A program made the translations under genes and the position numbers. This document shows, one piece after another, positions 46,206 to 54,491 of a stretch of 64,000 nt of DNA (positions are counted from its first letter, which is position 1; every line of letters begins with the position of its first letter). Origin of the DNA: Aureimonas sp. ME7 (GTDB taxonomy: Bacteria; Pseudomonadota; Alphaproteobacteria; Rhizobiales; Rhizobiaceae); contig NZ_CAJCKW010000001.1 of NCBI RefSeq assembly GCF_903970965.1, positions 676,803-740,802 of the forward strand, written 5' to 3'. Below the pieces are notes generated by a model. It did not search any database. It was not told where the DNA came from and saw only the letters and a program-made list of their open reading frames with translations.

Positions 46206-46483
46206 AGATACAAGCCCGCGTCCTTCAGGGGCAGGCTGACCTCCATCACCACATACCCGTCCAGCAACCGGGCTTCAGGATCCGCGCCCAGCGCTTCAAG
46301 GAAGGGACGCATCCTCTTGGGCAGCGCATCGCTGCGGTAGCCATGCGACTCCCGACGCTTGCGCGCCAATTCGTGCAAGCGCTCGTAGCCCTCCAGGCCG
46401 ACGTCGGCGAACAACGCGGACCCGAAGTCATCCGTGCCGAAGACGACAGCTTGGCTGCCAAGGATTCGAAGTCCGACCTTCAT
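46121..46483 (-). CDS. Hypothetical protein
   Basis: A 120-residue protein, MKVGLRILGSQAVVFGTDD at the start, and EVSLPLKDAGLYLYDPSG near the end: an alternating beta pattern with a helical middle (LHELARKRRES). AGGATCGAG lies just before the ATG. It converges on and overlaps the preceding gene by 85 bases. Not recognised. Confidence 0.5.
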   Translation of the reverse strand: MKVGLRILGSQAVVFGTDDFGSALFADVGLEGYERLHELARKRRESHGYRSDALPKRMRPFLEALGADPEARLLDGYVVMEVSLPLKDAGLYLYDPSGTQIAGPFPDAEGIVAASARQLA

Positions 46484-46729
46484 CTCGATCCTGCCGTTGC
46501 GTTCGCGCGGCTGTACCCCGGTCTGCGAGCGGTTTGCAACCCGAGCCCGGGGTGGTCGCGGCGGGAGGCAGCCCCTCTTCCGCTCCATCGAGGCAAGCCG
46601 CTTGCGGATTGCCTCGATCTGCGGAACCCTCGTTCGAAGTCGCTTCCCTCACGTTGGACTTCGCCCACCGAGTGGTCGATCCAGCCGAGGTCGGTGATTG
46701 ACGGAGCGACACGGAAGGAGCGAGCGCTG

Positions 46730-47206
46730 ATGCAGACCACCCCCCGTGAGCTTCTCCATCCACAGGACGCAAGCATCGAGCGGATCGCCGCTTCCGGCGA
46801 CGTCGGCGCGCTGGCCGCCGCCCTGCAACTCCTAAAGCAGGCAACCCGCGCACAACATGCGGAAAGCATGGCAGTTAGATACGCCGACCGGCTGAGGTAC
46901 GCCGTATCCGACGACTGGAGCCACTACTTCTCCGATGTTGCGCCGGAGTTCGACACGCGCTGGGTGTTCGACAGGCATGAGTGGCGCGTGGCGGTGCTGC
47001 ACGTAAAGCGCAGGTCCGATGTCGATTGGTTCCTTGCTCTCCCGGACGAGACCGAAGACGTCACCGAGAGCCTGGTGGACGCGAACGCCGGCGCCCTCGA
47101 TCACGCTATGGACGAGTTCGGCGTCTACGAGGCGAACGCCCTGCCGAACTGGGTAAGCGAGGCGATCAAGGTCGAGCGTCGCGCGCTCGTCGAGGCTGCC
47201 GAGTGA
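46730..47206 (+). CDS. Hypothetical protein
   Basis: A 158-residue acidic protein with a good Shine-Dalgarno sequence (GGAAGGAG) before ATG 46730. The sequence shows an N-terminal helical half (IERIAASGDVGALAAALQLL) and a beta-rich half with WRVAVLHVKRRSDVDWFLAL and then a long acidic helix. No family recognised. It faces away from the convergent gene to its left and stands alone. Confidence 0.55.
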   Translation: MQTTPRELLHPQDASIERIAASGDVGALAAALQLLKQATRAQHAESMAVRYADRLRYAVSDDWSHYFSDVAPEFDTRWVFDRHEWRVAVLHVKRRSDVDWFLALPDETEDVTESLVDANAGALDHAMDEFGVYEANALPNWVSEAIKVERRALVEAAE

Positions 47207-47620
47207 GGACGGGCAGATCTCAGCCCGTCGTCCGGGACGGTTAGCGTCGATGAGCGACCGCTTAAGATGACCGACAAGGCCAAGCACGACTCGATCAACG
47301 GCTCGCGCCGTCGGGTCGGCTGAGGCCGCGTAATCGAAAGCCCCCGGATGGCGGCGGTTTCATTCGGCCATTGGCTGCGCGCCTGGGACTCAAGCCTCCA
47401 CGGGTGGGCGCGAACCCTCCGTTGTGCCGCCCTGTATCCGCGAAAATCTCGATGCGACCTGCTTCACCTTCCGTTGGTCCCTCGGATCGCAGGCCCGCCT
47501 TCCGGCTAGCCCGTGCCAGGCCCTGAGAGAGCGGACCGTACGGAGCCAAGTCTGGGAACGACAGTCAAACTGCTTGGCTGCGCGACAGAGAGCGCTCCCT
47601 GTTTCGACATATCGTTGCGA
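47207..47620. other. 414-base region without a gene
   Basis: No coding frame, repeat or RNA gene was recognised. It lies between two unrelated gene blocks, past the end of the leftward transposition-associated operon. A search here for the inverse of the repeats found at 63.2-63.4 kb gave nothing convincing by eye. Confidence 0.5.
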
Positions 47621-49573
47621 TCAGGTCAGGGTGACCCTTGCCGTTTCGGAGAGCATGCTCGCAAACCGCTCCACCTCGTCGCGACGGCGCTCGATGATGA
47701 GCTTCGCCTCCCTCAGGCAACGCGAGAGGACGAGTTCGATCCGTTCGCCGACAATCGGATCGCCCCCCGCGCGGGATGCCGCCTCCGTCGCCGTGGCCGT
47801 CGGAACGGAGTGCAGCCGTTCACCGAACCCCATCGCGAACTCCGACTGGGCGACTAGTTGCGTCGCGCGCACGAGGTCGGCGTCGGCGGTGCCACCGGAT
47901 CCCACGCCCCGCGAGCCGAGGATCGTTTCCTCGGCGGCGAGGCCGGCGAGGAGAACCACCACGTTCGCCTCGAAGCTCTCGCGCGTCGCGTCGAACCCCT
48001 CGACGATCCGGAACTCCGTCCGGTGCTCGTTGCCGTGACGCATCCGCCGCCGAACTGTCGCTCCTACGGGGACGATGCCCGCCAGGGTGGCGAGTTCCAT
48101 CCCGACGACGACGTGCCCCGCCTCGTGGAGGCACAGGCGACGGAACGCCTCCGTGGATAGGTGGACGCCCCTTGGAACGGCCGCCCAAAGGTCCGCCTCC
48201 GACAACGGCCGCCGTTCCCGCCTGGCGGCGGCGCGAGCCTCGCGAACGAGCTGCGCCAGCGCCGCTCCCGATACCTCGCCCACCTCATCGGCCAGCATCG
48301 TGAGGTCGGCCTTGGGCAGTTCGCCGCGCAGGTGATGCTTGAGGATGCCGACCCTTCCGCCGATGTCGGGAAGGCGAATCTCGATGTGGCGCCCGAGACG
48401 GCCGGGCCGGAGCACGGCCGGGTCGATGACGGCGGGCTTGTTGGTCGCGCCGATCACGACGACGCCATCGCGTTGGGCCGCGCCGTCCAAACATTCCAAC
48501 AGCCCGTTGACGACTTGCCTCTGATAGGAAGCGTGGTCGCCGAGCGGCTCGTCCCTCGAGCCGACGGAGTCGAGCTCGTCGACGAACAGGACACAGGGCG
48601 CTGTCTTCCCGGCCTCGGCGAAGGCGGCCCGCATGGCCTTCAGCAAGTCTCCCAAATGACCGCGGGACTGCCAAGCGGCGACGGAATGCGAGTGCAGGGG
48701 CACCCCGCAGGATCCGGCCAGCGCCTTCGCGAAGAGCGTCTTGCCCGTCCCCGGTGGGCCATGGAGTAGCATGCCGTTCTCGATGTCCGACCACGGCAGC
48801 GAGCCCGCGCGGTACTCGACAAGGTCTGCGGCCAGCGCCAGCCCCCACCGCTGGGCCTCGCCCATCCCGGGTAGGTCCTCCAGGCGCTCGGGGACAACAT
48901 TCTTGCTCGCTCCGATGGACAGGGTCGCAGGCTTCTCGGCGTTCGACACCGCCAGCTTGGCGGGACCGCGTCTGCGACCGTCCTCGGGAGGATGCCTTCT
49001 CAGCCGTCCGGCGATCCGCCACATGCGGTCCGCCGTCGTGCCGGGACGGATGGCGAGGTTCAGGTATGAGATCGGCAGTCGCTCGAGCCAGGACACGAGC
49101 CTGTCGTCCGGATGGAAGCCCGCGAGGTCCCTGACGACGGCGGCGATGGCCTCGCGGCGACCGGCGACGCGGAGCACGGCGTCGGCCACCGTCGCGACGA
49201 CGCCCGGCACCTCCGTCCGCCGATGGCACAGCACGACCATCGGGCGCGTCGAAACGCTCACGTCGACGAGCAGGCGCTCGACGTATCCAGTCCGCTGGTT
49301 GGACGGGTCGGTCCAGTCCCGCCCGGAGGCGTTGATCTGGACGACGGACTTCCCGGTGCAACCGACGAGGTCGCTAACCGCGTCGCAGAGGACAGGGCCG
49401 TCGATGGGCTTGATGCCGTGGATCACGGCGAGGCTCGCCTCTCCGCCGAGGAGCCGATCACAACCACCGTCCCCAAGCGTCTGGTGGAGGAGGGCATCGG
49501 CGACCCGCGCCGACGGCGTCAGCCGTCCGGCCAGCGACGTCGGCATGTCGGAGAAGTCGAGACGGTCACGCAT
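47621..49573 (-). CDS. Soluble AAA+ ATPase / M41-type (FtsH-like) metalloprotease
   Basis: A 650-residue protein. After a 225-residue N-terminal region without membrane helices come the AAA+ motifs: Walker A GPPGTGKT (272-279), Walker B LFVDELDS (D332, E333), GATNKP and arginine fingers near R389-R395 (LRPGRLGRH). The C-terminal part has the zinc protease motif HEAGH (H483, E484, H487) and the FtsH-like AGLAAEETILG, GSGGTADADLVRAT. FtsH itself is membrane-anchored; this one is not. ATG 49573 overlaps the DUF6634 gene's last codons by eight bases. As last gene of the operon it may remodel or degrade a protein made by its neighbours or by the transposon; that is inference. Confidence 0.85.
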   Translation of the reverse strand: MRDRLDFSDMPTSLAGRLTPSARVADALLHQTLGDGGCDRLLGGEASLAVIHGIKPIDGPVLCDAVSDLVGCTGKSVVQINASGRDWTDPSNQRTGYVERLLVDVSVSTRPMVVLCHRRTEVPGVVATVADAVLRVAGRREAIAAVVRDLAGFHPDDRLVSWLERLPISYLNLAIRPGTTADRMWRIAGRLRRHPPEDGRRRGPAKLAVSNAEKPATLSIGASKNVVPERLEDLPGMGEAQRWGLALAADLVEYRAGSLPWSDIENGMLLHGPPGTGKTLFAKALAGSCGVPLHSHSVAAWQSRGHLGDLLKAMRAAFAEAGKTAPCVLFVDELDSVGSRDEPLGDHASYQRQVVNGLLECLDGAAQRDGVVVIGATNKPAVIDPAVLRPGRLGRHIEIRLPDIGGRVGILKHHLRGELPKADLTMLADEVGEVSGAALAQLVREARAAARRERRPLSEADLWAAVPRGVHLSTEAFRRLCLHEAGHVVVGMELATLAGIVPVGATVRRRMRHGNEHRTEFRIVEGFDATRESFEANVVVLLAGLAAEETILGSRGVGSGGTADADLVRATQLVAQSEFAMGFGERLHSVPTATATEAASRAGGDPIVGERIELVLSRCLREAKLIIERRRDEVERFASMLSETARVTLT

Positions 49574-49901
49574 GGCCGCCCCCGATCTCGGGAGCGCCCA
49601 GGAGCCAGAATCGGTTCTCGGACCGCACGTAGCCGGCGTCGAGCGCGACGACGCGGAGCGGCGAGGTGATGGCGTCGCGCCCGTCGCGGACGACAGGGTG
49701 ACCGGCGGGTCGGCCGCGCAGGCACGGGACCATGCGCAGCGCCGACGACCAGCCGGTCAGGACAGGCGCACCCGCCAACATGGCGCCGGACGGAGCGCGA
49801 TGGTCGCGCAGGTAACGGAGATCGCGCAGGAGGGCGGCCGTGCTGTCGATCTCGCGGTCGAGCTCGCTCGTCCCTGAATGCGAGGTTAGGAAGATAGGCA
49901 T
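49566..49901 (-). CDS. DUF6634-family small protein
   Basis: A 111-residue protein. An N-terminal helix (LDREIDSTAALLRDLRYLR) is followed by APVLTGW, RMVPCLRGRPAGHPVV, and YVRSENRFWLLG. I recall this order from the DUF6634 family of Hyphomicrobiales accessory genes. Function unknown. Start 49901 is chosen over 49937, which adds a basic stretch without a ribosome-binding site. It is translationally coupled to the AAA+ protease gene. Confidence 0.6.
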   Translation of the reverse strand: MPIFLTSHSGTSELDREIDSTAALLRDLRYLRDHRAPSGAMLAGAPVLTGWSSALRMVPCLRGRPAGHPVVRDGRDAITSPLRVVALDAGYVRSENRFWLLGAPEIGGGHA

Positions 49902-49959
49902 GGTGGTGGCCTTCGCATGGCCGCGTTCGAGCGGCACGGTACTGACGGAAAGGGTGGTG

Positions 49960-50568
49960 TCAGTCGGGGCGGCGTATCACCCTGCTGCGGGATCCGAGGG
50001 GTGTGTCCAGGTCGAGGTCGACGACACGGGCAAGCGCCAGCGACGCGACCGCCGCGATGGGCCGGGTCGTGTTCCTGAAGATCGCGAGGCAATCGCCGAG
50101 CGTGACGCTTCCCTCCTCGTCGAGGGCCGCCAGCAGGCGGACGCGGTCGTCGATCGACACCCGCCACCGGGCGTAGGGGAGGATGAGCTTGGCGTTCTCG
50201 AGACGGATGGGGTCGATGTCGTCCTGCGTGACGACGCGGACACGCCCCGTGCCGCAGGCCGGCTGCCTATCCCGCGTGTCGCCGCCAGCGTCCGGATGCT
50301 CGGACGCCAGAAGGTGCTCCGTTTCCGTCGCCCTATGGACGTCGAAAACGACCCCGGGGCGATCGGAGACGCCCGTCGAGGCCTGACGGCACGACCACCG
50401 ATCGACGTCCTCGTCCACGTCTAGGAGACGGGCGAGGTCGACGGCCAGCGGGGTGGGCAGGACGGCCTCGCCGACGCACCGGAGCGGCCGATAGGCTGCC
50501 GCGGTTCCCGTACGGGAACGCCCAATGGCGGACGCGGCGGGCAGGGAAAAGACCGATGACATGCGCAT
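49960..50568 (-). CDS. TnsA-like protein lacking catalytic residues (C-terminal domain clear)
   Basis: About 202 residues. The second half aligns by eye with the C-terminal part of the intact TnsA at 54.5 kb: RVVT, then N-(A/I), a W, LL-ALA, G-x-(V/M)-T-(L/V)-G, and V-x-DLD-x-P-x-x-x-S-x-(V/I), the winged-helix TnsA_C pattern. In the first half FDVHR stands where active TnsA has E-V-K-P, so the essential lysine appears replaced by histidine. It is likely non-cleaving. It is one of three transposase-derived genes in this operon. A second possible start is at 50562. Confidence 0.6.
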   Translation of the reverse strand: MRMSSVFSLPAASAIGRSRTGTAAAYRPLRCVGEAVLPTPLAVDLARLLDVDEDVDRWSCRQASTGVSDRPGVVFDVHRATETEHLLASEHPDAGGDTRDRQPACGTGRVRVVTQDDIDPIRLENAKLILPYARWRVSIDDRVRLLAALDEEGSVTLGDCLAIFRNTTRPIAAVASLALARVVDLDLDTPLGSRSRVIRRPD

Positions 50569-50853
50569 GCCTCCTGGCGGACGCACCACGGTGCCGTCCG
50601 CAAACCTCAAAAAGGTCTTGGGTGGTCAGCGTATGAAGGAGCGGCGGATCGGGACGCAGCCGGAAGCGAGGCTCATGGGCCTCGTCGTCGCCGGGTTAAG
50701 GGTGCGCCTCTCGATCATGCCGTCAGCCTAGGATGGTGGCCGGCGGCGAGTCAACACGGCGTGGTCGGTGGCGGACTAGATAACCTCCGGCCTGGCAACC
50801 CGTGTTCGACCGACGGCTCGACTTGCCGATGCTGCCCACATACGCCCCTGCGA

Positions 50854-51246
50854 TCAGCCCTCGGGGGAGGGGCCGGTTTCGCCCAACTTCATGACGGCGT
50901 CCCGGACCGTCGGCGCCTCGACATCGGGGCAGTCGACCATCACCGTTCTCGCCATCCCGGGCAGCGGCCAGGCGTCCGCATTCCGTCGCGCGTGCTTTCT
51001 CTTCCGTGCGCGTTCGTGCGTGGCAACAGCCGCCGGCCGTGCCGTCGAGAGCCGATCGGGCAAAACCTCTAGCCCGAGGATGGTCTTGGTGATGGGGCAC
51101 ACGTCGACGCGCATCGTCGCGCGTTCGACGGCCCGCCCGCTGCGGTCTTCGACCACGAACATTCCGATTTCGGTCCGGTGAAGAGCGCCCCGCCCTTCGG
51201 TGCGAGGAAGGTCGAGGCGGACAGAGGTCCTGAGGATGGAATGCAT
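50854..51246 (-). CDS. Stand-alone RNase H-fold (rve/TnsB-like) domain, catalytic residue missing
   Basis: A 130-residue protein that aligns with the DDE catalytic core of TnsB/TniA transposases. HRTEIGMFVVEDRSGRAVERA matches the FDETP...YDR...GRP segment of TnsB, then D48-V...TILGLEVLP matches VDLFSGGIVGFYLGF, and LPGMARTVMVDCPD matches IPKLITFDN. D105 holds the place of the second catalytic aspartate (TnsB D372), but H23 stands where the first (TnsB D287) should be, and there is no third acidic residue. No TnsB DNA-binding or C-terminal regions are present. ATG 51246 follows GAAGGACACGACG. Probably a domesticated, inactive transposase core. Confidence 0.6.
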   Translation of the reverse strand: MHSILRTSVRLDLPRTEGRGALHRTEIGMFVVEDRSGRAVERATMRVDVCPITKTILGLEVLPDRLSTARPAAVATHERARKRKHARRNADAWPLPGMARTVMVDCPDVEAPTVRDAVMKLGETGPSPEG

Positions 51247-51350
51247 CGTCGTGTCCTTCGGGAGTGGCGCGTGTGGCCGTGTTCGGGAGGTGGCGGACGG
51301 TCGGCGGATCCTTCGAGATCGCCGACGCGCCGGGGGCGGGATGCCTCGGC

Positions 51351-52052
51351 TCAGGCTCCGCGGGGATCCGGTCGCCAGACCAGCAGTCCGGTGACCGGAT
51401 CTCGGTCGAGCTTGCACCGGAAAGCCATCAGGATGCCCGTCAGCATCGAACGGGCGAAGAAGGTGTCGCCGCCCTGCCAAGGTACCCAGAGGCCGAGCCT
51501 GTCGGCGATCCGGAGGACAATGCCCGGCACCGCGCTTGCCGATCCGTCGTCGGGGGAACGGGGCGGAAGTCCCGCCGCCACCGTCGCCTCGGCGGCCGAG
51601 GCGACGCGCAGGAGAGGCCAGCCGCACGTCGACTCCCTGATCTCCCGCTCCGTCCAGATCTCGAACGCGGCGCCCCTTGCCGCGCACTCCAGCTCAATCC
51701 TCGGACGCCTGCCGGAGAGTTCGGGATCGCGCAGAAGCAGCGCGTGCGGCCGGACGGAACGGTAGACCTTGGACCCGTCGGTCATGACGGCTAGGAGGTC
51801 GGGAGTGTACCTGCGGCGGCGTCCGTCCGTGCCGTCCCGCCAGACGAAGGTCTCCGGCTGCGCGCGTATCGAGGCGACGAACGGATCGGCGGCCATCTGG
51901 GCGAGGAGATCCGCCCCGAGAAGGCTTTCGAACGGCACGAGACCACCTCCCTTCGGGGTGGGAATGAAGCCGCACCGGGGACGGTCCCTTCGGCGGTCGA
52001 CGGACGCATGGTTGGTTGTCCTGACGGATGGGCGGGGCATGACCTTATGCAT
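51351..52052 (-). CDS. TnsA-like endonuclease-fold protein with altered active site
   Basis: A 233-residue protein. FESLLGADLLAQM, AQPETFVW, RRRYTPDLLAV follow the TnsA endonuclease order (E of FES and D of TPD retained), but the place of the catalytic E-V-K-P is taken by R-S-V-R-P, so lysine and its partner are lost. The second half (EIWTEREI ... ADRLGLWVP ... LTGILMAF) follows the TnsA C-terminal domain. AAAGGAACGCAC precedes ATG 52052. It differs from the intact TnsA at 54.5 kb in nearly all non-motif positions, so the copy is old or acquired separately. Confidence 0.65.
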   Translation of the reverse strand: MHKVMPRPSVRTTNHASVDRRRDRPRCGFIPTPKGGGLVPFESLLGADLLAQMAADPFVASIRAQPETFVWRDGTDGRRRRYTPDLLAVMTDGSKVYRSVRPHALLLRDPELSGRRPRIELECAARGAAFEIWTEREIRESTCGWPLLRVASAAEATVAAGLPPRSPDDGSASAVPGIVLRIADRLGLWVPWQGGDTFFARSMLTGILMAFRCKLDRDPVTGLLVWRPDPRGA

Positions 52053-52158
52053 GTGCGTTCCTTTCGCGGTGACAAAGGGGGAATGGTTGATGCGGACGCG
52101 CGGGATCGTTGCCCCGTCGGAGGCGGGACGCAGACGCGTTTCGACGTTGGGTAAATCC

Positions 52159-52386
52159 CTAGAGCGGAGTCGCTGGGGGCGGGTGCCTGCCACTGGCCGG
52201 AGGTGGCAGCACCTCGACGCTCAAGGTGTCCCCCCTCGCGACGACCCTGGCCCTGAGCCAATTCCAGATAGTGGGGGCGCAGGTGCACCGTCTGCTCGCC
52301 GCGCCTTTACGGCCGCGCGCCGCATGTCGGTCCGCGCGGCCGGGAACCGGGGACGAAGCGGTGGCCTTCGGTTCGCCCTTCTCCAT
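52159..52386 (-). CDS. Small basic hypothetical protein
   Basis: A 75-residue basic protein with ACAGGAGAACGCATC just before the ATG, a good start. One helix-turn region (TIWNWLRARVVARGDTLS) is visible; the ends are proline-rich. It is the second gene of the leftward block, between the hypothetical protein and the TnsA-like gene. Not recognised. Confidence 0.45.
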   Translation of the reverse strand: MEKGEPKATASSPVPGRADRHAARGRKGAASRRCTCAPTIWNWLRARVVARGDTLSVEVLPPPASGRHPPPATPL

Positions 52387-52460
52387 GATGCGTTCTCCTG
52401 TTGGAAATGCGGGGACGTTCTGGTCAGGCGGCCTCGGGCCAGCCGCGGGCGATGGCAACC

Positions 52461-53078
52461 TCAGCGGGCGCGGATATTTCCCGTCCGCCCTCGGACGGGT
52501 ACGCATCGACGCTCGTTAGTGGGCCACCGCAGGCTGTAGGCCTGCCTGCGGCCGTGCCCGACCCCCTCGACGACAAGTTCCGCAATCCGTGCGGCCAATG
52601 CGTGCACACGGGGGCCGGGGCGGCCCGTCTCGAGTGGAGCTTGCTCGGCGTCGTCAAGCTCGGGAAGCGTCAGGGTCGGCACGGGCGCATGCGTCGTCCA
52701 GCCCATATACGGATCGGCAGGTGCGTGATCCTGCAACCTCACGTGGAACGCGACACGTCCGGGCAGGTGGAAGCCGGGCATCGGGCTGCGCAACGCGACG
52801 ACCTCAAAGGCGTCCTCGGCCCATTGGCTCAAGGGGTCTCCGGCCTCGAGAGGGCGGTCGAGCTTAAGGCACAGCTTCCTCAACGTCGGGGCCGCGAAAG
52901 GACCGGCGTCGACGCCGCCCCAGGATTCAGGCATGCTGACATGGTAGGGAATCCCCCAGCGGCCCGGCGGAGAGCGGAACGTCCGCAACCCGTAGGCTTC
53001 GAGTCCATGGACGGCCAGTCGGTACGCGAGGTCGGCGCCCGGTGAGCCGGGAGGCGAGATGAAGGCTATCAAGGGCAT
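52461..53078 (-). CDS. Hypothetical protein, first gene of the leftward block
   Basis: A 205-residue protein (PLIAFISPPGSPGADLAYRLA at the start, then MPESWGG, LPGRVAFHVRLQDH) with no recognised domain. It appears well formed, with alternating strand and helix. It starts 95 bases from the divergent XRE gene, so both promoters share that space and the XRE protein is the natural candidate to control this operon. Confidence 0.5.
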   Translation of the reverse strand: MPLIAFISPPGSPGADLAYRLAVHGLEAYGLRTFRSPPGRWGIPYHVSMPESWGGVDAGPFAAPTLRKLCLKLDRPLEAGDPLSQWAEDAFEVVALRSPMPGFHLPGRVAFHVRLQDHAPADPYMGWTTHAPVPTLTLPELDDAEQAPLETGRPGPRVHALAARIAELVVEGVGHGRRQAYSLRWPTNERRCVPVRGRTGNIRAR

Positions 53079-53173
53079 GTTTGCGACGGATCCTACGAGG
53101 AACAAGAAGACCGACGACCCACCGCGCGGCGTCTGCCGCACGGCGCATTCTCATGTGGATTGGATGCTGCCCG

Positions 53174-53554
53174 ATGTTGACTAAGTCAGACATCAAGTCC
53201 GACTCAGAGTCAACTGTGATTCTACGACAGGTTGTCCCGGAGGAGGGCGACGACGCGTCGGCGGCCATCGACGGGATCGCTTGTCGGGGCGCCAGGGCCA
53301 TGCTTGGCGTCAGCCAGGCGGAGCTCTGCGAGCGCGCAGGATGCTCGCGAAGCTCCTTGAACGACTTCGAGAACGGCCTGCGCGTGCCACGCGCGGCGGG
53401 AGCCCGGCGGATCGCGGAGGCGCTCGTCGCGTTGGGAGCCGTCTTCATTCCGCACGACGGCAGGTTTGCCGTCGCGGTGCGTCCCGACTCCCACCGCGAG
53501 CGGACCGCGCGAGCGAGGTCCTTCGCGGGCAGGGACGGCGGAGGGGCGAAATGA
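53174..53554 (+). CDS. XRE/Cro-CI-type HTH regulator
   Basis: A 126-residue protein with one helix-turn-helix domain at about residues 38-95 (ARAMLGVSQAELCERAGCS, then RSSLNDFENGLRVPR and IAEALVALG). It is divergent from the leftward seven-gene block and likely represses it and itself. A dyad GTTGACT (53176-53182) / AGTCAAC (53208-53214) overlaps the first codons and could be its own operator. The stop overlaps an ATG (ATGA, 53551) of a 34-codon frame ending at 53655, too short to judge. Confidence 0.8.
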   Translation: MLTKSDIKSDSESTVILRQVVPEEGDDASAAIDGIACRGARAMLGVSQAELCERAGCSRSSLNDFENGLRVPRAAGARRIAEALVALGAVFIPHDGRFAVAVRPDSHRERTARARSFAGRDGGGAK

Positions 53555-53828
53555 CCGGCGATGACGCCACGCGGTGGCCGTCCCCCAGTTCGCCGATGCC
53601 CCGCATAGCCTGCAAGCCGGACCGGGTGGACGCGGGAGCGTCAAGGATTCGTTAACCATGTCCGCAGGTTGCTTGCGTCCGGCCGTTGACCCGGCGGCCG
53701 GCCGATGGTTGCCTTGCGTCGCTGGAAGGCGCACCGCCATTTGCCCGGTGCCAGGAGCGTCCGTTCCCGCATGAGGCGTTGACGACCCCAGCTCCCGACG
53801 GTCCCGGCGTCGTGCGTGAGGGGGCGGC

Positions 53829-54326
53829 TCACCGCCTCACGGCATAGCCCTCGCCCCTTACGTTCTCCAGACCGTCGTCCGCCGCCAGGATCTTGCTGAT
53901 CTTCTTGGACGCGTTGCGTTCGGGCAGCCCGATCCCGGCTTGGCTGACGGCCTCGAAGATCTTCGCGCGGTTGAGCGGACGGCCCGCCGCGCCGATCGCT
54001 TCCCTGGCGACGCGGCGTACGCCCGCGGCGAAGCTCTCGCTGTCCTGTCTCGGCTTGTGGGGACGGTCGGCCCCGGTCACGGGGGCTTTCCCCGCTGCCG
54101 GGGCGGGGGGGCGTTCCCTGGCCGGGTCAATGGTCGGATCCTCGGCCTCGGGCGCGGCTGCCCGAGCGTCGCGCCCATTGCCGGAGATGGCGGCAAGGTG
54201 GCGTTCCGCGGCGAGGAGCCCGTCGAGTTCGCGTTGCGCCGCATCCAAACGCCGCCGCGCTGCCGCGATCTCGGCACGCACGTCGGCGAGCAACTGCCCG
54301 TAGGCTCCCGTCCGGTCGTTCAGCAA
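53829..54326 (-). CDS. Coiled-coil protein with C-terminal winged-helix-like domain
   Basis: About 165 residues from a TTG (54326) that follows GGGGGAC. Residues 10-45 form a strong coiled coil (LLADVRAEIAAARRRLDAAQ). A proline/alanine-rich linker follows, then a compact C-terminal domain (GRPLNRAKIFEAVSQAGIG, KKISKIL, ENVRGEGYAVRR) that resembles HARE-HTH-type winged helices. It is divergent from tnsA. A role in DNA binding or in regulating transposition is possible but not shown. The start is uncertain because no ATG fits. Confidence 0.55.
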   Translation of the reverse strand: MLNDRTGAYGQLLADVRAEIAAARRRLDAAQRELDGLLAAERHLAAISGNGRDARAAAPEAEDPTIDPARERPPAPAAGKAPVTGADRPHKPRQDSESFAAGVRRVAREAIGAAGRPLNRAKIFEAVSQAGIGLPERNASKKISKILAADDGLENVRGEGYAVRR

Positions 54327-54491
54327 GGCGTCCCCCGTGCCCAACGCGGGCCGGGGGATCAGGCCACCGACGGGACCCTGCGTCAATCCCCCGGCCCGCT
54401 GCTTCCAAAGGAATCGCACGCCGGGTCCTTGACTGCCGTCGGACCCCTTCCACCTGGGGTCTTGGGAATCCAGACTCCCATGGAGGACATC

